Assembly: GCA_964036315.1 (NCBI GenBank)
Contig: OZ038517.1
Coordinates: forward strand, 50,411,406 to 50,475,405
Source of the DNA: Acanthosepion esculentum
Lineage: Eukaryota; Mollusca; Cephalopoda; Sepiida; Sepiidae
Reading direction: 5' to 3'
Length of the DNA: 64,000 nucleotides
Part shown: positions 1-9,911 of the stretch, piece by piece
Numbering within the stretch: the stretch's first letter is position 1
Layout of the letters: each line of letters starts with the position of its first letter
Position numbers and translations under genes: made by a program
The notes under the pieces: generated by a model
The model's database searches: none
Told to the model about the DNA's origin: nothing
Seen by the model: the letters and a program-made list of their open reading frames with translations, nothing else

Positions 1-49
1 AAACTAGTTCATACCGACAAACTGGCGAAACTCATAGATATGAGCAGAA

Positions 50-51
50 TG

Positions 52-96
<45 letters not shown>

Positions 97-139
97 TGAA
101 CAGATTTAGATATATACATACATACATATGAACAGTTTG

Positions 140-176
<37 letters not shown>

Positions 177-187
177 TGAACAGACTG

Positions 188-232
<45 letters not shown>

Positions 233-236
233 TGAA
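50..236. repeat. GATA microsatellite with spacer
   Basis: Three runs of GATA units are separated by a short spacer, TATGAACAG followed by ATTTAGA, TTTGAGA or ACTGAGA. The same spacer, in the opposite orientation, punctuates the large TATC array at 60590-61738, so the two ends of the window carry one repeat family in opposite orientation. The translated ORFs here are low-complexity artefacts. Confidence 0.95.
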
Positions 237-285
237 GTATTTTGGATAGACTTGTTGATATCGACAAACTTACTAAACTGATATG

Positions 286-342
286 CTTACACACACGCAC
301 AGACACACACACACATACGCACAGACACAGACACACACACAC

Positions 343-406
<64 letters not shown>
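286..406. repeat. CA-rich tract followed by (TA)n
   Basis: An imperfect CA/CACAGA tract leads directly into about 30 TA units ending at 406. Confidence 0.95.
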
Positions 407-410
<4 letters not shown>

Positions 411-469
411 GAGCAAGAGGAAAACTTATCTTACCAAGGCAAAAGTAAGGATTTTATTTTGCAACAAGT

Positions 470-870
470 ACTTAGAAAAGAAAGTAAAAATGTCGTTAAG
501 TTTTCAATGTTTTATAAATTTAAGAAACGCTTATGTATATTCATCAGACTGACTGAAAAGTTAAGTTAAATTATGGAAGATGCTAAGTGATGTAATTTAA
601 TAAATTATGGAAGATGCTAAGTGATGTAATTTAATGTCTCATAAACAAAAGTAAGTACTTGGTTTGGTTTTGTTTAATAATGTAATTAAATATTTATATC
701 ATTTTAGTTTGTGATTAACTTATATTTTTTTTAAAAATCGTTTTCTTTTCATTTTTCAACATTTTTATAGTTTTGGCTTTGGATAGAAGTAATTCTTTCA
801 GGAAAGGAGATATTTGAAAAATTCCAGGGAGCAGATTTATATTTTCGTAAGATTTGATAGCGTCACCCTC
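470..870 (-). pseudogene. Penelope-like element C-terminal remnant
   Basis: On the minus strand, 715-870 encodes a stretch containing PFLKELLLSK. The same string occurs in the Penelope-like remnant at 19590-20215, just after a GIY-YIG-type motif. The DNA downstream also matches: a segment around ATGGAAGATGCTAAGTGATG at 570-630 corresponds to the reverse complement of 20090-20120, and in this copy that segment is duplicated in tandem. It is a 5'-truncated copy with no catalytic motif left. The assignment rests on similarity to the 19.6-kb copy, so it is less secure than that one. Confidence 0.5.
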
Positions 871-880
871 AAAAAATTTG

Positions 881-1212
881 GCACGGTGGAGTAATGGATA
901 GCGGCTCGGATTGAGGAATCGGAGAGCCAAGTTTGAATTCCAGTCGAATCCATTACATTGACTTACGTGCTAATACCCTTGGGAAAGGTATGAATCCTCT
1001 TTTTCTTCCTCCAGATATGGGTTAAATAGCAGGACAGACTGGGTTCTATAGCTTTGGATAGTCTACCGCAGAAAGAAATGGCAACCTACCGCGGGAAAAA
1101 TATGCCTCGTCAGTCATGTATCGAAAGATACATGATCGCCTAAGCGTGTATCACGTATGGTACGTAACTGAAGTCGGCACATAGCAAAAGGTGACCGACC
1201 CCTGCTATATAT
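881..1212 (+). mobile_element. tRNA-derived SINE, family A
   Basis: The head is tRNA-like with a good Pol III B box, GTTTGAATTCC at 931-941, and an A-box-like stretch around TGGATAGCGG. The body contains TGCTAATACCCTTGGGAAAG and GGCAACCTACCGCGGGAAAA, and the copy ends in a TATACTATA-type tail. Other copies lie at 18290-18505 (reverse), 47390-47490 (partial) and 50952-51245. This is the most complete of the four. Confidence 0.85.
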
Positions 1213-1600
1213 TATACTATACTATATATTATAATATACGTAGAAAAAATAGGCAGACGTAAGTCCTTAACTAAAGTCTTTATTCACAAAATAACCCCAG
1301 ATCAGGTAAATTCGCCGCCTTAAAAAGCCTAAAATCGACGAATTGTCTATTTGTGTCGGGTACTTCAAGAGTTTAGTGGTCTGATCGGTTTTGCAATAGA
1401 AATTCATAGTAAATCGACCCCCCACATCGACATGGAAACAGCCGACCTCTAAAATCGTTTTCTAACACTGTTACAGTTACGTATTCGATATATTTGATAG
1501 TTAGTTTGTTCCTAATATCCCATAAGACCCAACTTTATATGAAGATTTTTTTTAATGTCCTCAAAAACAACGAAAATCGTATACGGGCTTTTTAAAAAAA
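1213..1600. other. no recognisable feature
   Basis: AT-rich sequence with no supported gene. It begins right after the SINE tail and runs up to a diverged dispersed repeat. Confidence 0.5.
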
Positions 1601-1861
1601 AAAAAGGATTTTAAATGCTATCTTTGAACTTAACCTTCGGTTTTATTTCAATCATAATGGCCGAAAGCAATTCCGAAATAAAAGAAAAAAATAATTTCCA
1701 TCTATAAATAAACTTTTGGGGCGTCTTGAAAACATTGGTACGTTCTTTCGTCACTCATCGGCTCATCGTGCCACCATTGTATACGATGGAAATAAATAAC
1801 ACATTTAAAATTCTCTTTGAAATCCAATATTTTTCATAAAGACGTGTTTGGAAGTATATTA

Positions 1862-2876
1862 GGTTAATTTGCAGTGTAACACCCGCACTCAATATGCATG
1901 AAAAATTTCCAAAATATTTACATTTATGTGTAATTGTACACGCTCCATTAGAATCTGGCTTGATAAATTTGATAAAATCCACCGTTTTGGAGTTATCGAC
2001 AGTTAAAGTTTGGATTCATTCGCGTCGCGGGCAGCCATTACTGGCGTTGTTTGTATCCATTCGCTGCAGAATAGATATCAATATAGGTATTGTAGAGGAC
2101 CTTGGGTTTAAGTGTTGTTGAATTAGGGACACGTGCGTTTATTTCCCGCTAGAAAGTCCAATTACAACAACAATGGCGGACTCTAGTTGAGTCCAACCGA
2201 AGATGTAAAGAAAACAAACAAGACTGATATATATATATGTCAACAAATATATGTATTAAACAACAAATTTATAAGTGACAAAGACATCAACATTTGTGTT
2301 TGTGTGTGGACGTAAAGAGTTTGTATTTTGGTGAATGTTCGTACGTACGTGTATGTGTGTTTCATGGTGTTTTCTCACAAGTGGGCAAAAACGCTGATCT
2401 CGTTGAGAGATCACATTTTTAAATGTGTCCGCTGAAATGCAAAGTAGAAAGAGAACGAGGCAATGAATTGCCCAGTATTTATAGTTTAGGGAGAGCGTCC
2501 CCTAGTGAACAATTAGGGAATTAAGGAGGAGCTAACTCCGACAGTATCATTGCGCAAACAGTGCGTGTGTACGTAAATAGTTCTCGTACGCAGTAATTGA
2601 GACTAATTTAGACAAGAAAGATCAGTTGTGAGCTTAGCTTTCCGTAGTCTTCCGCGTTTAGCTTTCCGCAGCGAATGTATGCAAACAACGCCAGTAATGG
2701 CTGCCGCCAACGACGCGAGTGAATCCGAACTTTCACTGTCGATAACTCCAAAACAGTAGATTTTATCAAATTTATCAAGCCAGATTCGAATGGAGCATGT
2801 ACAATTACACATAAATGTAAGTATTCTGGAAATCTTTAATACGAACTGAGCGCGGGCGTTACACTGTAAATTAACC
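1862..2876. mobile_element. non-autonomous DNA transposon with ~210-bp TIRs and 8/9-bp TSD
   Basis: The left end starts GGTTAATTTGCAGTGTAAC. The reverse complement of the right end starts GGTTAATTTACAGTGTAAC, and similarity continues inward for roughly 210 bases (1862-2072 against 2663-2876). It is flanked by GTATATTA at 1854-1861 and 2877-2884; the next base is G on both sides, so the duplication could be 8 or 9 bp. Long TIRs plus an 8-9-bp duplication fit a Mutator-like or other foldback-type element; hAT and P elements also make 8-bp duplications. No transposase is visible inside. A second repeat (2093-2521) is nested in it. Confidence 0.85.
2093..2521 (+). repeat. nested dispersed repeat, copy 1
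   Basis: It starts near TGTAGAGGACCTTGGG and ends near CTAGTGAACAATTAGGGAAT. It matches 9178-9610 over its whole length, including an internal short TA run and a GTACGTACGTGTATGTGTG stretch. Its TG start and ~430-bp size would suit a solo LTR, but no TSD or CA end is clear. Confidence 0.7.
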
Positions 2877-3194
2877 GTATATTAGTAAATTTAAGATTTA
2901 TTTCGCTGGATTTTCTAGAAGTAATACTTAAAAACGGAATGAAAATAACATTTTATTTACACTCTACGAGGTCAAACGATAAAATAAAAATAATGGAATT
3001 CTGCCCAATTTCCAAAAAAGCCCGCCATAAAGCAAAAATAAGCCCAAAAGAAATAGGGAAGACCAGCGGTACAATAATCAAGAATTTGTTATTTATGTTT
3101 AAAAATATATATTTTTTTAGCCAATAGTTTAAGAAGTCTTGTATGCTTTCATTAAACTTAGTATCTCTCTATATAAAGTTGTAGCCTAGGGCAT

Positions 3195-3345
3195 CTCGGC
3201 GTGGTGTAATGGTTAGCAAGCGCTTGTCTCACTGGATCAGTTATAACTGAAAAGTGAGTTCGATCCTCACTGAGTGCTCCATACTTTCGGCCTTGTGTCA
3301 CATCTAAGCTACGCTTGGAAAATCTCTATAAAGTCTTTGTCTATC
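3195..3345 (+). mobile_element. tRNA-derived SINE, family B
   Basis: It begins CTCGGCGTGGTGTAATGG with an A-box-like D arm and has a T arm GTGAGTTCGATCCTCAC with paired stems. The acceptor halves pair poorly and a non-tRNA body (CGGCCTTGTGTCACATCT) follows directly, so I call it a SINE rather than a tRNA gene. The body motif recurs near 5365 (reverse) and 48805. Confidence 0.7.
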
Positions 3346-4076
3346 TGTTTGTTAACGAACTCCTCCTAGGGTTTCGGAGAAAGCCCACCCCCATAGCCAT
3401 ATATATTATGAAACTACATTACCCAGGATATTTGGATAATTATATTTAATTTTGATCAAAGGGGGCCCGGAGAGGTACAAACCCCACCCCACCGAATTTT
3501 CTTTCAGTTTGATATAAATTAAATTTAAATTTGAACAAGGGCATGACTCCTAGGGTACTTGGATAAGTATATATATATATATGGGCACACTCCCCATTGA
3601 TAAATTTTTCCCTTTGATTTAAATGAAATTTAAATTTGTACAAGGGAATGAATCATATCCGAAATATAGAAGGAGAAAGTCAGAAGATGAAGGTCACATC
3701 GGCAAGATCAAAATGAGACAATTTGAGCAAGAAATCACCAATCAGTGGTTAGTGCTGTCATATCAATGTTTAAATCTTCTCATCGATTCATTCAATCAAG
3801 TATTGCATGAAATACACGTCAAAGGAAGTCAGATCAAGCTGTTTTTGCACACACACACCCACTGACAATTTTTCCCTTTGATTTAAATTAAACTAACCTG
3901 TTTCCACACTCATACACTTCACTATAACTGATAAGTCACTATAAAGTATTTAACAAGTAAACTCCAGCATTTTAGGGTTTTAAATTATTTAAATACGAAA
4001 CCCTATTAACTTATGCGATTTAATTAATCGTTGGTTTAAATTTGTTAAGTTCTTAATTTGGCAGAACCCGTCTTCG
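3346..4076. other. AT-rich region with AAATTTAAATTT-type repeats
   Basis: Several diverged copies of a unit containing TTTGATTTAAATTAAATTTA followed by ACAAGG occur at about 3510, 3615 and 3870, and again at 4840. The 3615 and 4840 copies share a further 90 bases including GGTCACATCGGCA. No gene is supported. Confidence 0.6.
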
Positions 4077-4841
4077 TATATTAGGTTCCGACACGGACTC
4101 CCTAAAAAATAACAAAAGAAAAACGGATTTTAGATAATTGAAATGCCCTCTTTGAACTTAATCTTCCCCCCTATTTGAAAGATAATGGCCTAAAGCTAAT
4201 CAGAAATAAAAGAAAAATTAATTTCCGTGTATAAATAAACTTTTTAAGTATCTTAAAAACATTGGCACGTTTTTTTTCGTCACTGATCGAGCCGCCATTG
4301 TATACGAAAAAAATGTAAACAACGCATTTAAAATTCTCTTTAAATACAATATTTGTCCTAGAGGTGCGTTTTGCAGTCTATTTGTAAATTTAAGACGTAA
4401 TTAATCGGATTTTCTAAAAATGATGCTTACCTTTTACTCAAAGCAGAATAAAAACAGCATTTTATTTACACACGGAAGCCTGTAAGCAAGACAAGTAACG
4501 AAATAGTTGTATATAAATAAACTTCTTTTTTAATAAATTATTTTATTTGTACCTTTTAGAAACTGTTACATTATTTTCAGTATGGTTGTACAAAAAGGGA
4601 ATAATTCTGATATCTCGCTTTGACTAGGCACCTCCACTGAATTATCCAAGGTTTCAAATTAAATTTTAAAAATGAAAAAACATTCCTGAAGATTTCATTT
4701 TAGTTTTAATTGAAAGCTAAATGATTAAATTTATTATTTCCAGTAAGTAAAATATTCTGGCGTATTTCAAATAGCAAATATATAGACTGGAATGTCAAAT
4801 AATTGCTCGATTTAAAGAATAAAATAAAATGCGGCGATTGA
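4077..4841 (+). repeat. left arm of a ~765-bp inverted repeat
   Basis: Starts ATTAGGTTCCGACACGGACT. It is the reverse complement of 9912-10680 over essentially its whole length, with scattered substitutions and small indels. The two arms are 5.1 kb apart. Confidence 0.9.
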
Positions 4842-5190
4842 TTTAAATTAAGTTTAAATTTAAACAAGGAAACGACTTCTATTCAAAATATGGAAGGAGA
4901 AATCCAGAAGAAGGAGGTCACATCGGCATGATCATAGAATAATACTGAAATGCATAATTTTTCTCCACAAATTATGACAATGATTACAAATCAATCATCT
5001 TTTTCTTACAAAAAAATGTGTGACACGCAGTAAAGCCCGAGTAATTTGACGAGTAATGAATAAATTTGGAGGCATTCAGACGACGTTAAAACGAAAACAT
5101 GGCTTGAAAGAAGAGAACAGGGAAGATAATAATAAAAATATATGCAAGGAAAATTAACTAAGAAGGCAAAACAACAATAGTGTTGTGGAC
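4842..5190. other. no gene
   Basis: Contains the second copy of the ACAAGG/GGTCACATCGGCA unit (4850-4935) and otherwise unremarkable AT-rich sequence. Confidence 0.5.
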
Positions 5191-5194
5191 CCAG

Positions 5195-5580
5195 AATAGG
5201 TCCGAAAGAAAACTCGAACTCAGCAATTTAGTGAAACTATATTATTAAACAAAAGAACGAATACAAAAGTGTTGCACGTCCGACTGACGGCAAAGTACAG
5301 TAGTCAACTCGTCAACTGTAGACAACGATATTTACCGTCCCCCCACGAGGGAAAGATGTGGCACAAGGCCGAGTTTTACGTGGGTATTCCGAGGCCGTAG
5401 GCTCGGCCAAAAAATGCCCGTAGAAACTGTAAAAACCGAATTGGGTTGGTCAACCTCCCCGAACGAGACTGTGCCATTCGGCGGAGCCTCGTCCGGGTTC
5501 CTCTCTGCTTAGAGGCAGAGAGTTCGACCGTCTTGCTGGAACAAGTCGCAGCAAGCCTGTCAAGTGTAGACAGCTTTTTC
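5195..5580 (-). mobile_element. dispersed repeat, family C
   Basis: The reverse complement matches 48620-48840. Shared landmarks are an imperfect hairpin around CTCTCTGCCT/AGGCAGAGAG, TTCTACGGG followed by a GGCC-rich stretch, and CGGCCTTGTGCCACATCT. Open frames across it are unsupported. It may be part of an LTR, since it ends near GGGTCCACAACA, but no partner LTR is seen. Confidence 0.6.
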
Positions 5581-5599
5581 GAGAGGCATAATCTCCCCG

Positions 5600-6240
5600 T
5601 ATATATAGTAATAGGACGAGTCCATTTAGTCCATAAAGGTAGGTCCCATAACAAATAGTATGGCAAAAAGTACACAAGACTAATAATAAACACGCGAAAG
5701 AAGGGTTCTGACTTCGAGACAAGACAGACCGGGACTGAGTCATATAAAACCGAGAACTTGGCTAGGAAAAGATCCCAGCATGTATTTTCGCGTTTCTGTC
5801 TATAAATTGGGGAGGGGCAAGTGTGTTGCAGTCATTCCTATACAGTTGCAACCAATATAAATAAATGCAGGAAAACAGGGACACGCGAAAAAAATACCCG
5901 TGTGGTTTACCACACTTGGCTCAGCCAAAGGCGCTCCTTAGGATGGGGGGGACTCTTTAAGTCTATAAAAAAAGGCAATCTCTGTAGCTCTTTTTAACTC
6001 ATGCTTCCAGATGTAGTCGAATGCAGAATAAGAAAGCTGCCGACGAGGCACGTCCGCTTCAGTGGCCCTATGTTGACTTTTGAACACTCATGTAATTCCT
6101 TTTTTGTGATGCCAACGAATACTCGTTGTCACTCTTGTAATAATCTTTGTAGTAGAGACTTTGTAATCGCAGATACAACTATAGTAACGCCGTTAAACAA
6201 TACTGGTATCAGACGCCTTCGAATAATCTCACGCTACTAG
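5600..6240. other. no recognisable gene
   Basis: Moderately GC-richer sequence with short open frames only. I recognise nothing in them. Confidence 0.4.
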
Positions 6241-6249
6241 TACTTGCTC

Positions 6250-6415
6250 GATCATACTCGCTCGAATAGTAATCCGTATAGTGATCCGAATAGTGAAATA
6301 GTATAGAGAATAGAGTAGAGAATAGCGGTCCATACAGTAATAGAGGATAGACTAGAAATAGCGATCCGAAGAGTAATAGAGGATAGAATAGGAATGACGA
6401 TCCATTAGACACTCA
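6250..6415. repeat. short minisatellite
   Basis: Imperfect units of the type AATAGTGATCC and TAATAGAGGATAG alternate across the stretch. Confidence 0.7.
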
Positions 6416-6470
6416 TAGACCATATATGCGTTTCCTTTATGGTCACGTGGGCTACTTAATTCAATAATGG

Positions 6471-6498
6471 GATCGCCAGTGTTTGCTCACTGGCGATC
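6471..6498. other. perfect 11-bp hairpin
   Basis: GATCGCCAGTG, a six-base loop TTTGCT, then CACTGGCGATC. No T-run follows and no gene lies nearby, so a terminator role is not supported. Confidence 0.6.
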
Positions 6499-6499
6499 T

Positions 6500-7240
6500 A
6501 TGTTCAAACTCAAGTGACGGCAGCGACATTTTATTCGTATATGACATACACCTTCAAGCAGGTTGGATTAAATAATTTAGACATATCATGTCGGTTAGTT
6601 TTCGTTGTGATCCTTTTAAGTTCGCGGATTCATTTCTTGGTAGCCTTAGAAAAATGATTGAGAAAATACCAAACTTTTCTTTCAAATAGTTAAATCATAC
6701 ATTTTAGAGATGCATCAAGGGTGGTCATCAGTGATGCACTGTTCTCGTCGCCGATTTTGGGTTTCGCATCACATCGGCTCCAACAGCAACCCCGACCTGA
6801 TTCTAGACGAGTCAGGCCGCCTCCTTGAAAGCGTCGTGCTACACACTGCGACATTGCGAGAAAAAAAAACAGTAATCATAATAACTAGCAAGGCCGGACT
6901 TCGACTGTTCTTATTGACATACGTCAGTCAGCGTCAGCCAATGAAAACAGGGCTTTTCACGCTCCTCTACTATATACTGTTGTCTTTTTACTTCATCCGG
7001 TTTAGATTTACTACTTCCGGAATTCATAACGAGGTGAGCTGGTATCTTTATTGCATTGTTTAAGCCCATGTTTTACATATTAAATACTAATCCCACAGCG
7101 ATACTAAATCTTTAACTAAACCTACACGCGTACCCAACCCAAATCTGTCCTATACTAGCACTTTCTAAAAAGAAATTCGCTATTCTAACTATCAGGTCAA
7201 TCTGTAACTTTTAGCTTATACTCTTATTCAAACAAAATCT
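6500..7240. other. no recognisable gene (includes a 117-codon ORF)
   Basis: Bases 6710-7063 hold a 117-codon plus-strand frame starting MHQGWSSVMHC. It ends in a hydrophobic, Tyr/Phe-rich stretch. No family is recognised, nothing indicates splicing, and it is probably spurious. Confidence 0.3.
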
Positions 7241-7244
7241 CACA

Positions 7245-7316
<72 letters not shown>
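7241..7316. repeat. (AC)n microsatellite
   Basis: About 36 CA dinucleotides with one interruption near the start. Confidence 0.98.
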
Positions 7317-7320
<4 letters not shown>

Positions 7321-7554
7321 CCTGCATGTATGTTCCCACATCCACACATAAATGTAACTATGTGCACACACATATATTGACACACGTACATAACCTCTAA
7401 TCCCCCTTTTACTTTAATTCACGAAGCCATTCACTACAAATGAACTCATACTAATTTATCTAGATTTCCTTCCCCATTTTGTAATTCACCGACTAAAATA
7501 ATTCGATGGCCTAATAACAATAAATAATTAAGTAACCTATATACATATTTACAA

Positions 7555-8275
7555 TCTGATACATATTTACACTATTCGGACTATTGTCTTCATCTTTGTC
7601 GCCAGATTTATTACAACGTTTCGGCCATTGTACGCTCCGGCCTTCTTCAGGTGGTTGGAATGTCGAACTGAACCCTTTATTTCGCTCACTGTGGTAGACT
7701 GTTCTAGTTCCACGTGCCATGTTTAATGGATGTCAGTTATCAGTTAAAGTTCTCCACTGCCTTAACCGTGTATTGAACTCACACTGTTTGGGTCCTGTCA
7801 CTGGATCTAACCAACGCCTTTATCTACTGTGCCAGATGTCCTGTGTATGAATTTCTGGGTATTATAAGCCTAATGTCTTCAGCAACCATCTTTACCAGTG
7901 CTCATATTGCAATTTTTGATGTTATTATTTCATGTTTTTACCAAAGGTCACATTGCAACTTTGTTGTTATTATCGCTTTTCTCTGGCACTCCTTATTACT
8001 GGTTTCCATATTGTATTCATTTCTATGCTTGGTCGGCTCAGGAGATTTTTGTGACCTAGCATATGTGTTGATTCCTTAAGTTTATGAATTTTTCAATGGT
8101 GTTCCTTGTCTATGATCTCAACCTGATCCCACAGAGAGCGGTGATCTCCCTTCTCTCTCAATATGTGGTCAGCCACGCCTGATTTTTTCCCTTACCCTCG
8201 TGTTACAGCTTTCTGGTGTTCCTGAAGCCTTACCTTAAGGGGGCGGCTTGTCTCCCCTTTATATTTCTTTCCGCG
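7555..8275 (-). pseudogene. Penelope-like element 3' part with GIY-YIG endonuclease remnant
   Basis: Read on the minus strand, about 8275-7990 encodes the C-terminal GIY-YIG-type endonuclease domain of a Penelope-like retroelement. It contains CGKKYKGETSRPL, LKESTHMLGHKNLLSRPS and EMNTIW. The YIG triplet is YKG here. At least two stops break it, one after QKAVTRG and one after IIDKEHH. A 3' untranslated part and the element terminus (CCTGAAGAAGGCCGG, GGCCGAAACGTTG) follow down to 7555. The reverse-transcriptase part is missing. On the 5' side it abuts an inverted copy of its own terminus (8266-8455). A sister copy with the same order is at 43655-44415. Confidence 0.85.
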
Positions 8276-8455
8276 CGTGGAACTAGAACAGTCCACCCCA
8301 GTGAGCGAAATAAAGGGTTCAGTTCGACATTCCAACCACCTGAAGAAGGCCGGAGCGTACAACGGCCGAAACGTTGTGATAAATATGGCGACAAAGATTA
8401 GGACAATAGTCCAAATAATGTAAATAATGTACATAATACCTCATCTCAGAAATAT
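8266..8455 (+). mobile_element. inverted Penelope terminal segment
   Basis: Plus-strand copy of the terminus: GTGGAACTAGAACAGTCCAC, then CCTGAAGAAGGCCGGAGCG, GGCCGAAACGTTG, GACAATAGTCC and CCTCATCTCAGAAATATA at the extreme end. It faces the minus-strand copy at 7555-7725, so the coding remnant is bracketed by its own terminus in inverted orientation. Confidence 0.85.
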
Positions 8456-8459
8456 AGAC

Positions 8460-9177
8460 TGATATTGATACATATTTCTGAAAATAAATCTACCCAATTA
8501 GTACTAGCATCGACTCCCTAAAATTCCAGACTCTTATTGCTACGAAACTATATCTTTCTCCCCACATTCCATTCATAATAAATATACAATTAGGCTTTAA
8601 TATTGAAATAAAACCGCGAGTAAGCACTAACAAAAAAATAATAATAATAAAATAATTGCAATCAATAACCGAAAAGAAAAGAAAATATTTTTTTTTTACT
8701 TTCCCAGGTACTTTCAATCTCATCTGAGACCATCTTCAGGGGGCTAAGTTGTTTGTGAGTATGTAGATGTGTTTTTGTAAATTCAAAACCTTTCAACTGT
8801 TCGTTTTTACTGCAGCAAAAACTTTGAACTTTGAAATCTAGAACGCTGCATAAGCAGTAAAAACGAATTAATTGCTATTTCACTAAGTATTTTTATTTTT
8901 ATGTATTTATTTTAATTTGGATCATACTTCAATTAATTATTTTTTTTGTTTAAGGTTGTAAACCTAAGAACCTAGAAACGAATTTCAAATTTCTAAAAGT
9001 GAATTAAATATTAAATAATTGCAGAAAAATATGTTAATTTGTAAAAATTTCTAAGTATTGAAAAACTAAAAAAAAGGGTTTCCATTTAGCTTTCGTAATA
9101 AAGATCAAAGAAAGAGGAGATCAATCGTTAAGAAATGCTTGTATATTGTTTTTTTATGCTATAAGTAATATTTATTT
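8460..9177. other. AT-rich region with a second Penelope-type terminus
   Basis: Around 8690-8755 the minus strand reads CCCCCTGAAGATGG followed by GAAAGTACCTGGGAAAG. This matches the tails near 11225 and 43028. No coding sequence is visible in the remainder. Confidence 0.55.
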
Positions 9178-9610
9178 TGTAGAGGACTGGTGGTTTGAGT
9201 GTTGTCGAATTGAGAACGCGTGCGTTAATTTCCTGCTAGAAGGTCCCGCTACATGAAAATGGCGGACTTAATTTGTCCAACCGAAGATAAAAAGTAAACA
9301 AACAAGACCGATATATATATATATGTCAACAAATATATCTATTAAACAACACAATTTTACAATGGACATCGACAATAACATTTGCGTGTGTGTGAATATT
9401 TGTGTTTGTTCTTTGGTGAATGTTCGTACGTACGTGTATGTGTGTATAATGTCCATGGCGTCTTCCCACAAGTGGGATACGCTGTCTTTTGCGAGAGCTC
9501 ACATTGTAGAGGTATTCGCTGAAATGAAGAAATGAAAAAGAGAACGAGGCGAGAAGTCGCCCAGAATTTATAGTGTAGGGTGAAAGACCCCTAGTGAATA
9601 ATTAGGGAAT
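9178..9610 (+). repeat. dispersed repeat, copy 2
   Basis: Matches 2093-2521 throughout, but here it is not inside a TIR element. It lies between a Penelope-type terminus and a Penelope terminal hairpin. Confidence 0.75.
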
Positions 9611-9703
9611 TCAAATCAAATAAATTTAACTTCAAATTTTCTAATTTTACTCAAATAACGTGTCGCAATATCTATCTATATTTATGAGATGAGGTATTAT
9701 GTA

Positions 9704-9804
9704 CACTATCTACATTATTCGGACTATTGTCCTCATCTTTGTCGCCATATTTAATAAATATGGCGACACAAATTAGGACAATAGTCCGAATAATGTAAAT
9801 AGTG
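9704..9804. repeat. Penelope terminal hairpin, ~50-bp arms, no spacer
   Basis: The left arm ends GTCGCCATATTTA and the right arm begins ATAAATATGGCGAC. Outward both arms carry the terminus landmarks ATTATTCGGACTATTGTCCT and its complement. It is two Penelope termini head to head with nothing between them. Confidence 0.85.
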
Positions 9805-9911
9805 AGCGTGTCACAAAACTATAATTTAATTTTGAAAGAATTTTAAAACCTATAAATTTGTTTTCTTTACAAATTAAGATTAAATTTGTTTTCTTTACAA
9901 AATTAAGAAAA

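Larger units (their letters stand above)
1601..2968 (+). repeat. diverged third copy of the 4.1/10-kb repeat, split by an insertion
   Basis: Bases 1601-1861 and 2877-2968 align in order with 4130-4387 and 4388-4465 of the repeat arm at 4077-4841. Between them lies the DNA transposon 1862-2876. Removing the insert and one copy of GTATATTA restores an alignment without a gap to the uninterrupted copies. Confidence 0.8.

Noticed and set aside
3195..3290. Functional tRNA gene
   Set aside because: The T arm is good, but the acceptor ends do not pair and a SINE body follows without a Pol III terminator at the right place.
5376..5743. Overlapping ~100-codon minus-strand ORFs in family C
   Set aside because: Two frames are open in the same GC-richer repeat, and the second copy at 48.6 kb does not preserve either.
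6471..6498. Transcription terminator
   Set aside because: A hairpin without a T-run or nearby gene in eukaryotic DNA; it is kept only as a structural note.
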